Shown: positions 38,667 through 48,642 of the stretch, in pieces | Numbering within the stretch: position 1 is the stretch's first letter | Layout of the letters: each line of letters opens with the position of its first letter | The notes under the pieces: model-generated | Databases searched by the model: none | Seen by the model: only the letters and a program-made list of their open reading frames with translations | Told to the model about the DNA's origin: nothing | Position numbers and translations under genes: made by a program | Assembly: GCA_965248905.1 (NCBI GenBank) | Contig: CBDFKS010000007.1 | Span: forward strand, 124,001 to 188,000 | Length of the DNA: 64,000 nt | Direction: 5' to 3' | Source of the DNA: CBDFKS01 sp965248905 | GTDB lineage: Bacteria > Chloroflexota > Dehalococcoidia > Lucifugimonadales > JAGWBF01

Positions 38667-39310
38667 GCGCCGAGTTTGTGGCGTGTATGGAGGATGTGCT
38701 GGACCTTTACGCGGAACCCTATGACCCAGAGCGCCCGGTGGTCTGTTTCGACGAGACCTCCAAGCAGTTGCTGGCGGAAAAGAGGTCTCCGATCCCGCCC
38801 AAGCCGGCACGACGGGAGCGATACGATTACGAGTACCAGCGCAATGGCACCCGAAACCTGTTCATGCTGTGCGAGCCCCTGGCGGGCTGGAGGCATGTGG
38901 CAGTGACCGAACGTCGTACCATGGTGGACTTCGCTAAGCAGATGCGGTGGCTGGCCGATGAAGCTTACCCAGCGTCCGAGAAGATCCGGGTGGTGCTGGA
39001 CAACCTCAACACCCACAAACCAGCTTCCCTCTACGAAACCTTCGAGCCCAAGGAGGCTAGGCGAATACGCAAACGCTTGGAGTTTCACTACACTCCCAAG
39101 CACGGTAGTTGGCTCAACATGGCAGAGATCGAGTTCAGTGTCTTGGCCAGGCGAGTCCTGCGCCGGCGTATTGCCGATGAAGAGACTTTGAGTGGCGAGA
39201 TCGCGGCCCTGGAGGCAGAACGAAACCAAGCCGGAGCAACCATTGACTGGAGATTCTCCACTGTGGACGCCCGAGTCAAGCTTCACCATCTCTATCCTGC
39301 CAACAATTAG
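38618..39310 (+). CDS. IS630 transposase, second frame (copy 2), reached by -1 frameshift
   Basis: Same sequence as 8362-9054: DDE catalytic domain with VVCFDETSK, VVLDNLNTH and NMAEIEFS. The -1 frame from the A7 run gives the conserved LKPWQKKEWCIPQVSAEF linker. Confidence 0.88.
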   Translation, partial: NSLKPWQKKEWCIPQVSAEFVACMEDVLDLYAEPYDPERPVVCFDETSKQLLAEKRSPIPPKPARRERYDYEYQRNGTRNLFMLCEPLAGWRHVAVTERRTMVDFAKQMRWLADEAYPASEKIRVVLDNLNTHKPASLYETFEPKEARRIRKRLEFHYTPKHGSWLNMAEIEFSVLARRVLRRRIADEETLSGEIAALEAERNQAGATIDWRFSTVDARVKLHHLYPANN

Positions 39311-39502
39311 GTTGACTGAGTACTAGCAATACTTTGCGGTGAACTTAGAACGCGGGTCCGACCAGAACAGATAGGGCTCATCTCACATATTAACGCTTAT
39401 CACTGCCGTCCCTATCAGGTCATAGTGTCCGCCATATTTGCTTGACTTCACTGCTGATCAGAGCGTGTATAGTCATGACTCCATTATACGAAGGAGACAA
39501 TC

Positions 39503-40303
39503 ATGACTAAACAGACTCTGGTGGTAGGTGGCGACGCTGATCGCTGGCAGCAAGGAATATACGCGTTCCTGGCAGAAAAGGAGCGACGGTCGGGTTCCAA
39601 GCGCACTGTGGAGAGCTACTCCCGAATGCTCTACCGCTTCTTCGGTACCCTGGGAAAGTCCCCTGATGGGGTATCAGGCCCGGAGGTGTTTGGCTATGCC
39701 CATGGCATCGGGCTGTCAGGGAAAAAGCCCTCTTCCGTCACCAAAGGAGCCCGCATTGCCTGCCTCAGTTCCTTCTACCGATTTCTCATTCGCATGAACC
39801 TGATTAGCTCCAACCCATGCGACCAACTGGAGCGGCCCAGGGCCACACCGGCATCACCTAGAGGATTGACTCCCTCAAATATCAAGAAGCTGCTGGAGGT
39901 GATTCCCGATACACCCTCTGGGTTGCGGGACCGAGCAATCATCCTTACGCTGATTCTCACAGGTCGGCGGCGCACCGAGATCCTCAACCTCAAGGTCGGT
40001 GACCTCAGTCAAGAAGGAGCCACAACCTACTACAGGTACCGAGGGAAGGCAGGGAAGCAGTGTAAGCGTGAACTTCCAAATCCCGCTTCTAAGGCGATAC
40101 AGCAGGCACTGGCCGCCGTAGGAAAGGAACTGGTTACCATGAAGCCAGAGGAGTCCCTGTCGCCCTCTAGCGCCAACAGCGAGAAGGGAGTTACCACCGG
40201 CACCTTCTGCGGCAACTTGCGTAGGTACTTCAAGGCAGCCGGTTTGGCACCCACACGAAACGGCTCCGGTTCTAGGTCACATATGTCAAGCTGGCTAGGG
40301 TGA
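39503..40303 (+). pseudogene. Tyrosine recombinase, C-terminal catalytic end missing
   Basis: AAGGAGA precedes the ATG. The 266-residue product has a SAM-like N-terminal domain (TVESYSRMLYRFFGTLGKSP) and the first catalytic Arg in LTLILTGRRRTEILNLKVGDL. After FKAAGLAPT (about 250) the frame turns into RNGSGSRSHMSSWLG and stops; the HxxR box and the Tyr nucleophile are absent. A full XerC/D-like enzyme would have some 60-80 more residues. It is likely inactive. Confidence 0.82.
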
Positions 40304-40608
40304 CGCCAACCCTACGTCCGATGTAGCGCATCGATGAACGTCACATAGCGTCAATATACCCTAGGCATCCGATAAGCCGTCTTGTGGTCAAGTAGATTGA
40401 CGGTCAGCACTATAGGGATAGGATAGGGTGTCAGGCAGAGAGTATTCCTTCCCTCAGTACAGAGATGTACTGTCCCTTGGATGGGATGGAGCGGGGTGCC
40501 ATGCGTATCATACAAAAGAGGTGCATACGCATGGTCAAGAATAACACCAACGGCTAGAAACCCGAGAGTACCAACGGCCATACTCCCGCTTACATCAAGG
40601 GCTTGCTG

Positions 40609-41118
40609 ATGCCGTCAAGTGGCAAGGCAACTGTCCGACGGGCATGGTCCATCCCCGTGGAAAACGTCTGGGTGCCGTTCTTCACGGCAACCAACGTGAT
40701 GGGTGAGACCAATGTCGCCCCTGAGGTGTTGGGAGCACCCCTGCGCCTGTCAAAGACGTCCGACGGTGAGATTCGTTTCACCAAGTCTGGGCGTCCGAGC
40801 GTCAAGGTGGAGTCTAATCTCAACGCACAGATAGGCATCGTGCGGGAGAATTTCGTAGCTAGCCTTGAAGCATACGCAGGCACCGTACAGCATGAGCGTG
40901 GCGAAGACTACGCCAAGGCCGTCATGGATGCTCAAGCGGCTGCCCTACCCATCGTCGAACAGGAAACCTCCGAGGTCAACGAAGCCTATGAGCTTATGCG
41001 TCAGGCTGCCCATACAGAGCCTCAGAAGCCAAAGGCCGAGTCGATGCCCGAGGTCAACTCCGATGGCTCCGAGTCCACTCCACAAGAGCAAGGCAAGGAG
41101 CTCGCCACAGTCAGTTAA
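40609..41118 (+). CDS. Unknown protein of a mobile-region cassette (first gene)
   Basis: A 169-residue soluble protein: KATVRRAWSIPVENVWVPFFTATNVMGETNV, then a basic/beta part and a helical, Glu/Ala-rich C-terminal half ending in a Ser/Pro/Glu tail. I do not recognise a family. ATG 40609 is chosen over TTG 40603; AAGGG precedes at a loose distance. It lies 51 bp before the next gene and shares its terminator. Confidence 0.5.
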   Translation: MPSSGKATVRRAWSIPVENVWVPFFTATNVMGETNVAPEVLGAPLRLSKTSDGEIRFTKSGRPSVKVESNLNAQIGIVRENFVASLEAYAGTVQHERGEDYAKAVMDAQAAALPIVEQETSEVNEAYELMRQAAHTEPQKPKAESMPEVNSDGSESTPQEQGKELATVS

Positions 41119-41169
41119 ATTTAGGAGCGCATGGCGCCTCGCTCCATCCCGTTCAAGGAGGTGAAAGCG

Positions 41170-41694
41170 ATGGCGATATTGCCCAACTGGAGCACGCCCC
41201 AGCGCAGGGATTACCTTGTGGAGCTGTTCTACCAGAGCAACGGCTTCTGTGTCTACGGTGAGGAGCGCTGTACCGTCGAAGAGCACAACTACGCCGTGTA
41301 CATCGAAGATATCATAGACACGTGGAAAGCTGAAGACCGAGACCGTGTGGCCTATCTCTGGAGGCTGGAGCGCGAAACCATGCACGATGAGCGTGGTAGG
41401 TGGGGCTCACGTTTTGACCCAGTCTCACGGGATGTATTCATGGCCACTAGGCCAGAGTATTACCTTGTGGGGATGGGGCTGAATCCTCTCACGTTCAATA
41501 GAGTGGCCATGGTTCGCATACCATCGACCTTCAACGTCCTATTCGTGGACGTGTCGGAGGCCGTCCAAGGGATGAGTAAGAATATACGGCGCAAGGCCAA
41601 GCGATATGGGCACGAATTGCCCGAAGAGGCTATGTTGACGGTAGATACGCTTTGCAAGGCTGCCGTTAGGGATTGGTGGCTAGTCAAGCCGTAA
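41170..41694 (+). CDS. Unknown protein of a mobile-region cassette (second gene)
   Basis: The ATG at 41170 has a near-perfect AAGGAGGTG (41154-41162), so the longer frame from 41131 is rejected. The 174-residue product starts MAILPNWSTPQRRDYLVELF and contains CVYGEERCTVEEHNYAVYIEDIIDTWKAEDR. Cys and His positions could bind a metal, but no HNH pattern is complete. The family is unknown. A strong terminator follows 20 bp later. Confidence 0.6.
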   Translation: MAILPNWSTPQRRDYLVELFYQSNGFCVYGEERCTVEEHNYAVYIEDIIDTWKAEDRDRVAYLWRLERETMHDERGRWGSRFDPVSRDVFMATRPEYYLVGMGLNPLTFNRVAMVRIPSTFNVLFVDVSEAVQGMSKNIRRKAKRYGHELPEEAMLTVDTLCKAAVRDWWLVKP

Positions 41695-41713
41695 CTAAGT
41701 GCTGGAGATAGGG

Positions 41714-41758
41714 AATAAAAGAGGCGCAAGGGTTTAATGCCCTTGTGCCTCTTTTATT
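41714..41758. terminator. Strong bidirectional terminator
   Basis: A 19-bp stem (41714-41732 with 41740-41758, one G-T pair) has a 7-nt loop. The A-rich start and T-rich end (CTTTTATT) let it work on both strands. Confidence 0.9.
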
Positions 41759-41759
41759 T

Positions 41760-42559
41760 GTGCCTATGGTAAAGGTAGAGAGAGTGCACAAGATACTAAT
41801 CCATATAGGTTGGAGATTCATGCTACGGCTTGAGGCAGCTGGCTTCCTGGTTCTAGTCGGGCAGAGTGGGGTGCGTAGGTAACCGGAGGGACGAAGCATG
41901 CCTTGAGCTCAGCCGAAAGGGCGCCAATGGTCCGCCGGTAAAGAGAACGCAGAGTGCTCTATAGAACCATCTCGCAGGTTTCAGGCTTGTCGCAGGAATC
42001 CACGTGTTATTGAGAGGATCATTTGCAATACAAATAGCTCTTTGAGGGAGTCGGATAGGGGTGATATATGCGGGAGAAACAACACGAAAATGGCTCAGCT
42101 TACATCTGCGAGTTAACGGTCTGAGTCAGATCTCTATGGAAAAAGATGTGCGAGCATGACCGGATAGAGCCTCGGGCTAGCTTCGTCGTCTTCTCGGAAG
42201 ATAATCCGTATGCTCCCCATTCTACTATGAGGCCGTCAAGGAGCTCCAGCAGCAGGGGGCAAGCTATCAGGCGGACGGCTAACTGAGCCGACCTCATTGT
42301 CCAGGATCGCTGAGCCATGATCATCCGGCATCCTGGCTATCAGAGACCGGCATCGCCATCCAGAGTCACTGGGACTAGCCCTGAGGGCAGACCAAGAACT
42401 TGCGAACAGACTTTCCGGCCGCACCACAGTCGAGACACCAGGCTCTAACTCCCACACGGCAACCCTGCACCTACTGAAATGTCACGCTGTAGAGGACCTC
42501 CTATTTAAACGATGAATCACACACTCGCAAACCATTAATTAACGAGAGGAAGAAGCAAG
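41760..42559. other. 800-bp region without a supported gene
   Basis: Only short frames are present. GAGAGGAAGAAG at the end is the ribosome site of the clamp gene. I could not match any riboswitch or RNA family. Confidence 0.4.
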
Positions 42560-43984
42560 ATGAGGACTACAGTTGAAAGACTCAAGTACCTAACCAGGAT
42601 TCTCGCTACGGCGATCGGAGGTCGCACCACCAATTTGGAAGCCGCAAAGTCGGTGCTCTTCGACGATGGAGTGGCACACGTAACCAACCTGGAGATAGCC
42701 ATATCCATCGAGGCGCCGGAGTTCGACGAGATGAGCTTCACGGTCCCGGAAAAGGAGCTGTCGGACCAGCTCACTCAGATGCCCTCTGCCCAGCCCGTGG
42801 AGCTGGAGTACTGAGAGAACCGGGTGACCCTTTCCATTAGCAGAGCCCAGACAACAATCTACAGTCAGTCAACAGTGGCAAAGTTCCCGCCTGTGCCTCG
42901 TCCCAAGGGCGACAGCAGCATACAGGTGGACGGAGACGAATTGTTGAAAGGGCTCACGGCCATTCTCTTTGCGTGTGCCACTGACGAGAGCAGGCCTGCG
43001 CTCACAGCCGTGTGCATAGACCTCGGGGAGAGCCCCATTGTCGTTGCCGCCGATGGGTTCCGCCTGATGTGGGGGCCTCTCAAAGTGTGGCTTCCAGCGA
43101 TTGCGGAAGATCAAGCCCGGATACTGATACCGAGGGCTACCGTGGGTGCACTGGAGGATGTGTGGAAGAGAACGAAAAAGATGCCTGTGGCCTCCAGCAC
43201 CAACATCGGAGACCTAGCAAGAAACCCGTTTATCCACGTGGCCAGCCTGGCTGTGGGTAAGCGCATGATGGACTTGCGGTACGGCCACGGACAATTCAGG
43301 GCCCGGTTCTCTGGCGTGACCTTCGTATCACAGCTGGTAAATGGTTCCTATCCCAACTATGAGAACCTTATCCCACAGGAATGGACAGGGGCTGTCACGG
43401 TAGGTTCGGAGTTGCTGCTTAAGGCGGCGATACGAGTGGGCAAGATGGCAGAGAACGGTATAGTCCGGCTCCGATGGGACGATGGCTATATGAAAGTGTC
43501 TGCAGTAGGGGAGGAGGCCGGATTACTGGAGACCGATATCCCCGTCAAGATCGATGAGGAGCATGGTAGGATAGCCATCCACCACAAGTATCTGCAGGAC
43601 TACCTCAAGCCCCGAGTCGGTCCGGTCACAATGAGGTACATATCACCGGGGTCGTCGTCGGTTTTCGAGGGGACAGACCCGTACCGACTCCTGCAGATGC
43701 CCATGTTCGTCAAATGGGGCGACGAGCCACTTGAGGAGCCTTCACAGGAGTCCGAGGAGAGGCATCCGGATGGCGAGCATGACCCCCAGCAGGCCTCGAC
43801 GGAGGAAGAACCGGATGGAAGGGCCGACTCCCACGAGAACTGCACCGGGCCTCAGGAAGAAAAGGGCAAGCCCAAGCGGCGTCTAAGAAAGCCCCCGATT
43901 CCACAGTCCAAAAAAAGGAGATCAGTAGCCAGATGGTTAGAAATAATGCGGCGAAATACTATCGACTGTGAAGTTGCTTATTGA
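42560..43984 (+). pseudogene. Sliding clamp (DNA polymerase III beta-like) with one in-frame TGA and a long charged tail
   Basis: One frame from ATG 42560 to 43984 with a single TGA (42812-42814, codon 85) between VELEY and ENRVTLSIS; the flanks join smoothly as clamp domain 1. Domain 2 shows SRPALTAVCIDLGESPIVVAADGFRL and SYPNYENLIP. Domain 3 shows LLKAAIRVGKMAENGIVRLRWDDG and ends at LLQMPMFVKW, where normal clamps stop (MPM). Then come some 100 extra residues, first acidic (EEPSQESEERHPDGE), then basic (KPKRRLRKPP). A clamp holds polymerases on DNA. Either this is decayed, or residues 89-474 start at GTG 42824 as a separate protein. Confidence 0.8.
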
Positions 43985-44070
43985 ATGGATATGTCATGAC
44001 TGAGGAAGGCAAATGACAAGGACAGCATGACTTTATGATGTTGAATTTAAGTTCCCGCCGTGTTATACAA

Positions 44071-44207
44071 GAGGTGCGACAGAGACCCACGGGAGATGTC
44101 TCCCGTCCCTTATCGGTGCATGTTGGGTGCTCCTATGCCCCCGAGTGGGCCCGTGAGGGTTATGGGGTCTCTGTCGCAAGAGCATCCTTACCACGAGGGG
44201 GCACCTC
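44071..44207 (+). ncRNA. Nested inverted repeats, possible structured RNA or leader
   Basis: An outer pair GAGGTGC/GCACCTC (44071-44077, 44201-44207) overlaps a perfect 14-bp pair (44075-44088, 44165-44178). Inside are a perfect 8-bp hairpin ACGGGAGA-TG-TCTCCCGT (44089-44106) and GCCC-N6-GGGC near 44137-44150. Together they can fold as a stem with two arms. It ends about 45 bp before the next ATG. No known RNA family was recognised. Confidence 0.45.
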
Positions 44208-44251
44208 TTTGAGTTGCAATTTCAACCCCGCGTGGCGAAATAGGGGGTATC

Positions 44252-44719
44252 ATGCGACGGATCGTCCTAGCTGTGTTCGCAGTAGTTATCTTTGTTGGAG
44301 GCGGTTTAATAGGGGGATTTCTGACTTACATGACCGATCACCCCGACAGCGTTGCACTTGCCAAGTCGTCACCACTGTCCCATGATGCCTGGCCTACCCT
44401 GCCTCAGGAGGCAGAAGATATCATCGCGGAACTCCGTGACACGACGGCAGAGCTAGCGGCTACCCGCACAGCGCTTCAAACTACATTGGCGACTACGCCG
44501 AATGAACTACTGGTCGCTGGAAAGCTTGCTGAGACAGCAGCTGAGCTGGCCAACGCTGGCAGCTATAGAGCCGATTCATTCGCTGAAAGGGCCCTCGCTA
44601 TCGAAGTCGATGTGTTGCTTAAGCATCAACATGCGGCCGAAACAATGGAGTCACACGCAAGGGCAGTAAACTCGTTAGCTGAAGCCATATTGCACGTACG
44701 CCATGTGGTCTCTCCCTAG
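44252..44719 (+). CDS. Membrane-anchored coiled-coil protein
   Basis: The 155-residue product starts MRRIVLAVFAVVIFVGGGLIGGFLTYM, one membrane segment, followed by an outside region of Ala/Glu/Leu-rich helices (EAEDIIAELRDTTAELAATRTALQTTL) that should form a coiled coil. No family is recognised. GGGGG precedes the ATG. It lies right after the nested inverted repeats. Confidence 0.5.
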   Translation: MRRIVLAVFAVVIFVGGGLIGGFLTYMTDHPDSVALAKSSPLSHDAWPTLPQEAEDIIAELRDTTAELAATRTALQTTLATTPNELLVAGKLAETAAELANAGSYRADSFAERALAIEVDVLLKHQHAAETMESHARAVNSLAEAILHVRHVVSP

Positions 44720-45093
44720 GATTACTTCGTTCGAGAGATTGATCTTTCCATAGCAAGTTGAAGGACAAGACAACCGAAACACGCTGTCGATGGAGAAAAC
44801 AGGAACCACGGTCGGGCTTCTTAGGTTGAGGCGGAGCACGCCATGGTAATGGCAGGCGGCGCGACTTCCTCGAATTGATGGAAGTCCGTGTCTAAGTTAG
44901 TGGCAACAATATGCTACGGGCTGCACCTGGCGTAGCCCCTTTCTATGACTCCACTGCCGCGTAGGTCTCACCTCGAAAATGCCAGTCGGAATCAACCGTG
45001 AAGGGATTGCCACATTCATTTGACAAGGCACGGCGATGAAGACTGAGCGCACCCTGAGGGCATGTTTATGGCTTTGAGTCAGCACTGACATTA
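44720..45093. other. 374-bp region, nothing recognised
   Basis: No gene is supported. The missing start of the decayed recombinase may lie at its right end, but no frame shows it. Confidence 0.35.
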
Positions 45094-45691
45094 AAGGCCA
45101 GGGCCCGGAGCTACAGGGGGGCTGCCCTTGTGCGAGTCTGTGACCAGCGGGGCTGGGAGATCGTCCGCGTCTACGAGGCAGAGGATTCGACCTTCGGTAA
45201 CAAAGCCCTTGGGGCAGTTTCAGTCTATGCTGGAGAATGCCAGAAAGGGCAAGTTCAGATCTACTGTTCCCCGGTCCTTGGACCGATTCAGCCGTGAAGG
45301 TGAGTGGTCTGTAAGTCGCATTATGGTGGCACTTCAAGCTTGAAATGTTCGATTCTATTCTCACAACGAGCCCTTCTTAGTCACCACTGGACCTTTTGGC
45401 GGATTCCTGATCTCCCTCTTTGCTTGGCTTGTTGGCCAGGAGAGCATCCGCAAGGGCAGGGCTGTGCGTCTCGGCATGGAGAAGGCCAGTGCCAAAGGGA
45501 AGCATATCGGGAGACCTGTGGTAGTGGATATGGTGGATGCGGATTTGTTGGTGCGGCTTAGGGCCCAAGGTTATAGTTGGCGAGAAGTAACGGAGGCACA
45601 TCTACGGATCAAATCGGCGAGTGGCCGCCAGGACAAACCAAGCCGAGGGTCGATTCCCAGGACATTCTCGGCGTCACGGCCACCAGATTAA
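45094..45691 (+). pseudogene. Serine recombinase/resolvase, decayed
   Basis: Pieces in different frames align to one resolvase: ALVRVCDQRGWEIVRVYEAEDS, then QSMLENARKGKF...SLDRFSREGEWSVSRIMVAL, then YSHNEPFLVTTGPF, and finally VRLGMEKASAKGKHIGRP with a C-terminal HTH (LVRLRAQGYSWREV). At least two frameshifts and an in-frame stop separate them, and the catalytic Ser region is not visible. It cannot be functional. Confidence 0.82.
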
Positions 45692-46728
45692 TCCCCTATC
45701 GTAGGCATCGATTCACGATTATCCACCACTTTCCAAATCTGGCCTTTCGGAAAATTCGAGACTGGACGGCGAGATGGGGGAGGGTTGAAATCTCTCATAA
45801 AACCATGGTTTTCATGGCTGAAAATTAGTGGGAAGCAATACCGATGGGAAGTTCGTCATAGGAATTGCCGCACCCACCATAGTGGGCCATGTCGGTGGTA
45901 CTCAGAAAAAGCGACTTGACCCAGTCGGCGCCGTAGCTATCCGGAGGAAGCTGGCTTCTTCAAGAGCTGGCTGCAAGATTATAACCACTATTTGTACCCA
46001 TGGGAGGCTCATCGACCTTACGGGCGATTGTTCAGCCGCTGCTGTCCGCCAAGACCCATGTAGGAAAGAGCTTCCAGAAGCTGTTCAACGACGGTACCGA
46101 AGCTGTAACGCAGGCCGTGCAGCGGGGCCTCATCAAGGTCTGACCGTCACGAATTTCGAAGGTCATGGCAGGAAACCGTCATCGATGGCCGTCCGGATTA
46201 TGGCCACGCCCGACCCGTATGCTACGTAGGCCAAATCTCCTTCAACAACGATGCTACCCGGCGTTTCCAGATCGTCCAGGGATCCCACTACCCTTGGAAA
46301 AGCCGGTCGGAACTATCGATGACCCGAAGGGCACTCGAATCTCCCAGAAATACATGATCCACTTGAGCCGAGATGCTCCGACGGCCACCGCCGGGCAAAG
46401 ATAGGAACCACAGAGGCTTCCAGCCCAAGTGATCAGGCGCCGGTTGTGTGGATGGCATCGGAGGCGTCGGACGGAGTGAACAGACGGCGATTTTGCGAGT
46501 ACCTGTGGGACAAGAGCCCGTCCCTGGAGACGCGCGATTTCGGCTATTCCATCTCGTGCCGGTGCGGTTCATTGTCTTACGGAACCGCTGTGAGCCCCTC
46601 CACCCCGTCAAACTCTACCTGCCGTATACCTTGTGAAGCGGTCCCTGGAAATGACGGGAACTTTTTGCAACATGCTTTCGTCTTTATTAGTAGCACAGGT
46701 AAAACAACACCAGCAGGAGGGAAAAGGA
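45692..46728. other. About 1 kb with possible gene ruins
   Basis: ATG 46000 to TGA 46143 gives a 47-residue frame (MGGSSTLRAIVQPLLSAKTH...) with a sensible composition. After it, another frame reads VIDGRPDYGHARPVCYVGQI and RRFQIVQGSHYPW for some 60 codons. These look like pieces of decayed genes; no family is recognised. The end holds GGAGG (46716-46720) for the next gene. Confidence 0.3.
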
Positions 46729-47007
46729 ATGAACATGAAGAAGTGGCTTATTTCAGCGGTTATCCTGACCTTCGCACTGGGAACGATCGGAGCTGTTACA
46801 GCCTTCGCGATGACCAGCGACGGTGGCACCGACAACCCCGAGGTCCCCAATGGTGGAGATACACCCGGAGAGGCCTTGCATGGTGACCCCACCTACGAAC
46901 AGTGGCTATCCGACCACGGAGATGGAAAGGTCGTCACCAGCATCGACGACATCGACTCCAATGTGTGCGACTATATCCACAATATCAACGCCTGCAGCGC
47001 CGAGGAG

Positions 47008-48642
47008 CTAGGAGTCTGAGCAATTAGTGATGCCGGTCATGGGAGCCTCGAGCAGCGTGGGGCAATAGGGAGACCGCGCGGATGGCCGTGGACGGATTGA
47101 TCGGATGAATCGCGCCACGGGACCGCTGAAGAAGAGGAAGATGAGCGGTCGCAGCTTCGAAATGGACCGGTTCGCGCCCTCGTCGCCAGCGGCCTGCTCC
47201 GGGTTGACCGGGTGACGCTGGATGGGCAGCAAGGCCGCGATCTTCTTAACATTGAACGCGGCGCACACCAGGTTCCATTCGCTGCCCACGTTCTGCCTAC
47301 CCCGATACCAGAACCGCCGGAATCCCATGCCGACCTTGATCTGCCCGAACACCGGTTCTACCGTACATTTGCGCCGACGATAGAGCTCTCGATGGCCCGT
47401 CCCGTCCATAATCCGCTTGAGTTCGCGTTTGGCCAGGTGACCCTGGCCCACGCTGATCACTTCACGACCATCAGCGGCTTCGTACTGGCCACACGTGCAG
47501 GCCACGGGCTCCATCGTCTTGTATGTTCTCGCCCCGTTGGTGGGATGCTCATGAGCAAAGGCGAAGGTGTGACCGCGGGGGCAAACAAACCTGTCCTGAT
47601 CCCGGTCGTAGCTGAGGCGGTCCAGTTTGCCTACCTCCTGACCTTCTTTTCCCTCTCGGGTCGTGGCACACACCGGCGTCACGCCCCGCTTCCGGCAACT
47701 GTCCAGCGTGTTCTGGTTCCCGTAGCCCGCGTCAGTCACCAACGCCCGGGGCACCTGGTCCAGCTCCTGCTCCATGTGCGCCAGGATCGGTTCGGCTGCG
47801 TGTGCGTCACTGACCGAGTCCTCGATATGGTTCGACACGATGATCTGGTTGTCCATGTCCACTGCGGCCTGGGCATTATAGACGTATCGAGTCCCGTCCC
47901 CCGGCTTGCTAAAGCACCGTGCATCATGGTCCGCAAAGGAGACCTGCTTCTTCGGGTCGATCGGCTCGTCGGGGTGTTCCCTCTTCTCCCGCTCCTCCAA
48001 GGCGGCCTTGGCCTCTTCGATCTTCTCCAGCCGCTGTTCCCGCCGCGCCAGTTCGTCCGACACCCGGTAGCCATCCGAATCGGGGCTGCATTCCTGGTCC
48101 TCCTGCTCGTCGGTGGCCTGCGCCGCCTCGAGCAACTGCTCAATTTCCACCCTCAGCTTCGATTCCTCCTCCAGCATGCGGCCGTAGCTCATGGCCTTAT
48201 GCTTGGAAGTGTCGGCCTCTACCTTGGAACCATCCAGTGCCACCGCACCGAGCCGCGCCAGCCCTAAGGCGCGGGCCAGCTTCACCGTCTGTACGAAGAC
48301 CTCTTTCATATCGTCCCGGTGCCGCTGCCGGAACTCGATGAAGGTCCTGAACACCGGGGTCTCCATGCCCGCCAGGTACTTGAAGGCCAGGTTCTCCTGG
48401 CAGGCCCGCTGGAGTTTGCGAGAGCTGAATATCCCAACGGTGAAACCGTACAGGATGACCTTCAGCATCAGGCGCGGATGGTAGGCGGGCTGGCCGAGGT
48501 TTCCGTAGCGCGCTTCCAGGGCACTCAGATCCACTTGGTCCACCAAGTCATTGATCAGGTGAGCAGGGTGATTCTCATCTACGAAGTCCTGCAAACTCGG
48601 GGGCAGTAGGAATGGTTGGCTTTGATCGTACGATCGAAACAT
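47008..48642 (-). CDS. IS1182-family transposase
   Basis: The ATG at 48642 has GGAGG before it, so the longer frame is not used; the product has 544 residues. It has the N-terminal FLLPPSLQDFVDENHPAHLINDLVD, LMLKVILYGFTVGIFSSRKL, the catalytic segments ALDGSKVEADTSKHKAMSY and LVTDAGYG, and a C-terminal HRELYRRRKCTVEPVFGQIK. Its stop codon TAG is formed by the CTAG target duplicate, so the stop comes from the target site. Confidence 0.92.
   Translation of the reverse strand: MFRSYDQSQPFLLPPSLQDFVDENHPAHLINDLVDQVDLSALEARYGNLGQPAYHPRLMLKVILYGFTVGIFSSRKLQRACQENLAFKYLAGMETPVFRTFIEFRQRHRDDMKEVFVQTVKLARALGLARLGAVALDGSKVEADTSKHKAMSYGRMLEEESKLRVEIEQLLEAAQATDEQEDQECSPDSDGYRVSDELARREQRLEKIEEAKAALEEREKREHPDEPIDPKKQVSFADHDARCFSKPGDGTRYVYNAQAAVDMDNQIIVSNHIEDSVSDAHAAEPILAHMEQELDQVPRALVTDAGYGNQNTLDSCRKRGVTPVCATTREGKEGQEVGKLDRLSYDRDQDRFVCPRGHTFAFAHEHPTNGARTYKTMEPVACTCGQYEAADGREVISVGQGHLAKRELKRIMDGTGHRELYRRRKCTVEPVFGQIKVGMGFRRFWYRGRQNVGSEWNLVCAAFNVKKIAALLPIQRHPVNPEQAAGDEGANRSISKLRPLIFLFFSGPVARFIRSIRPRPSARSPYCPTLLEAPMTGITNCSDS

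Larger units (their letters stand above)
38104..39323 (+). mobile_element. IS630-family insertion sequence, copy 2 (intact)
   Basis: Same 1,220-bp element as 7848-9067, same orientation, same ends, flanked by TA (38102-38103, 39324-39325). The site before insertion would read CTTCTAGCAAT. I see no base difference between the copies. They lie 30,256 bp apart in direct orientation and could recombine to delete the DNA between. Confidence 0.93.

Noticed and set aside
41870..41960. Possible riboswitch-like string of GC hairpins before the clamp gene
   Set aside because: Only short pairings, and no match to the conserved core of any riboswitch I know; 600 bp from the next gene.
47212..48267. A 351-codon plus-strand frame within the IS1182 element
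   Set aside because: It lies antisense to a clear transposase gene and has no family pattern.
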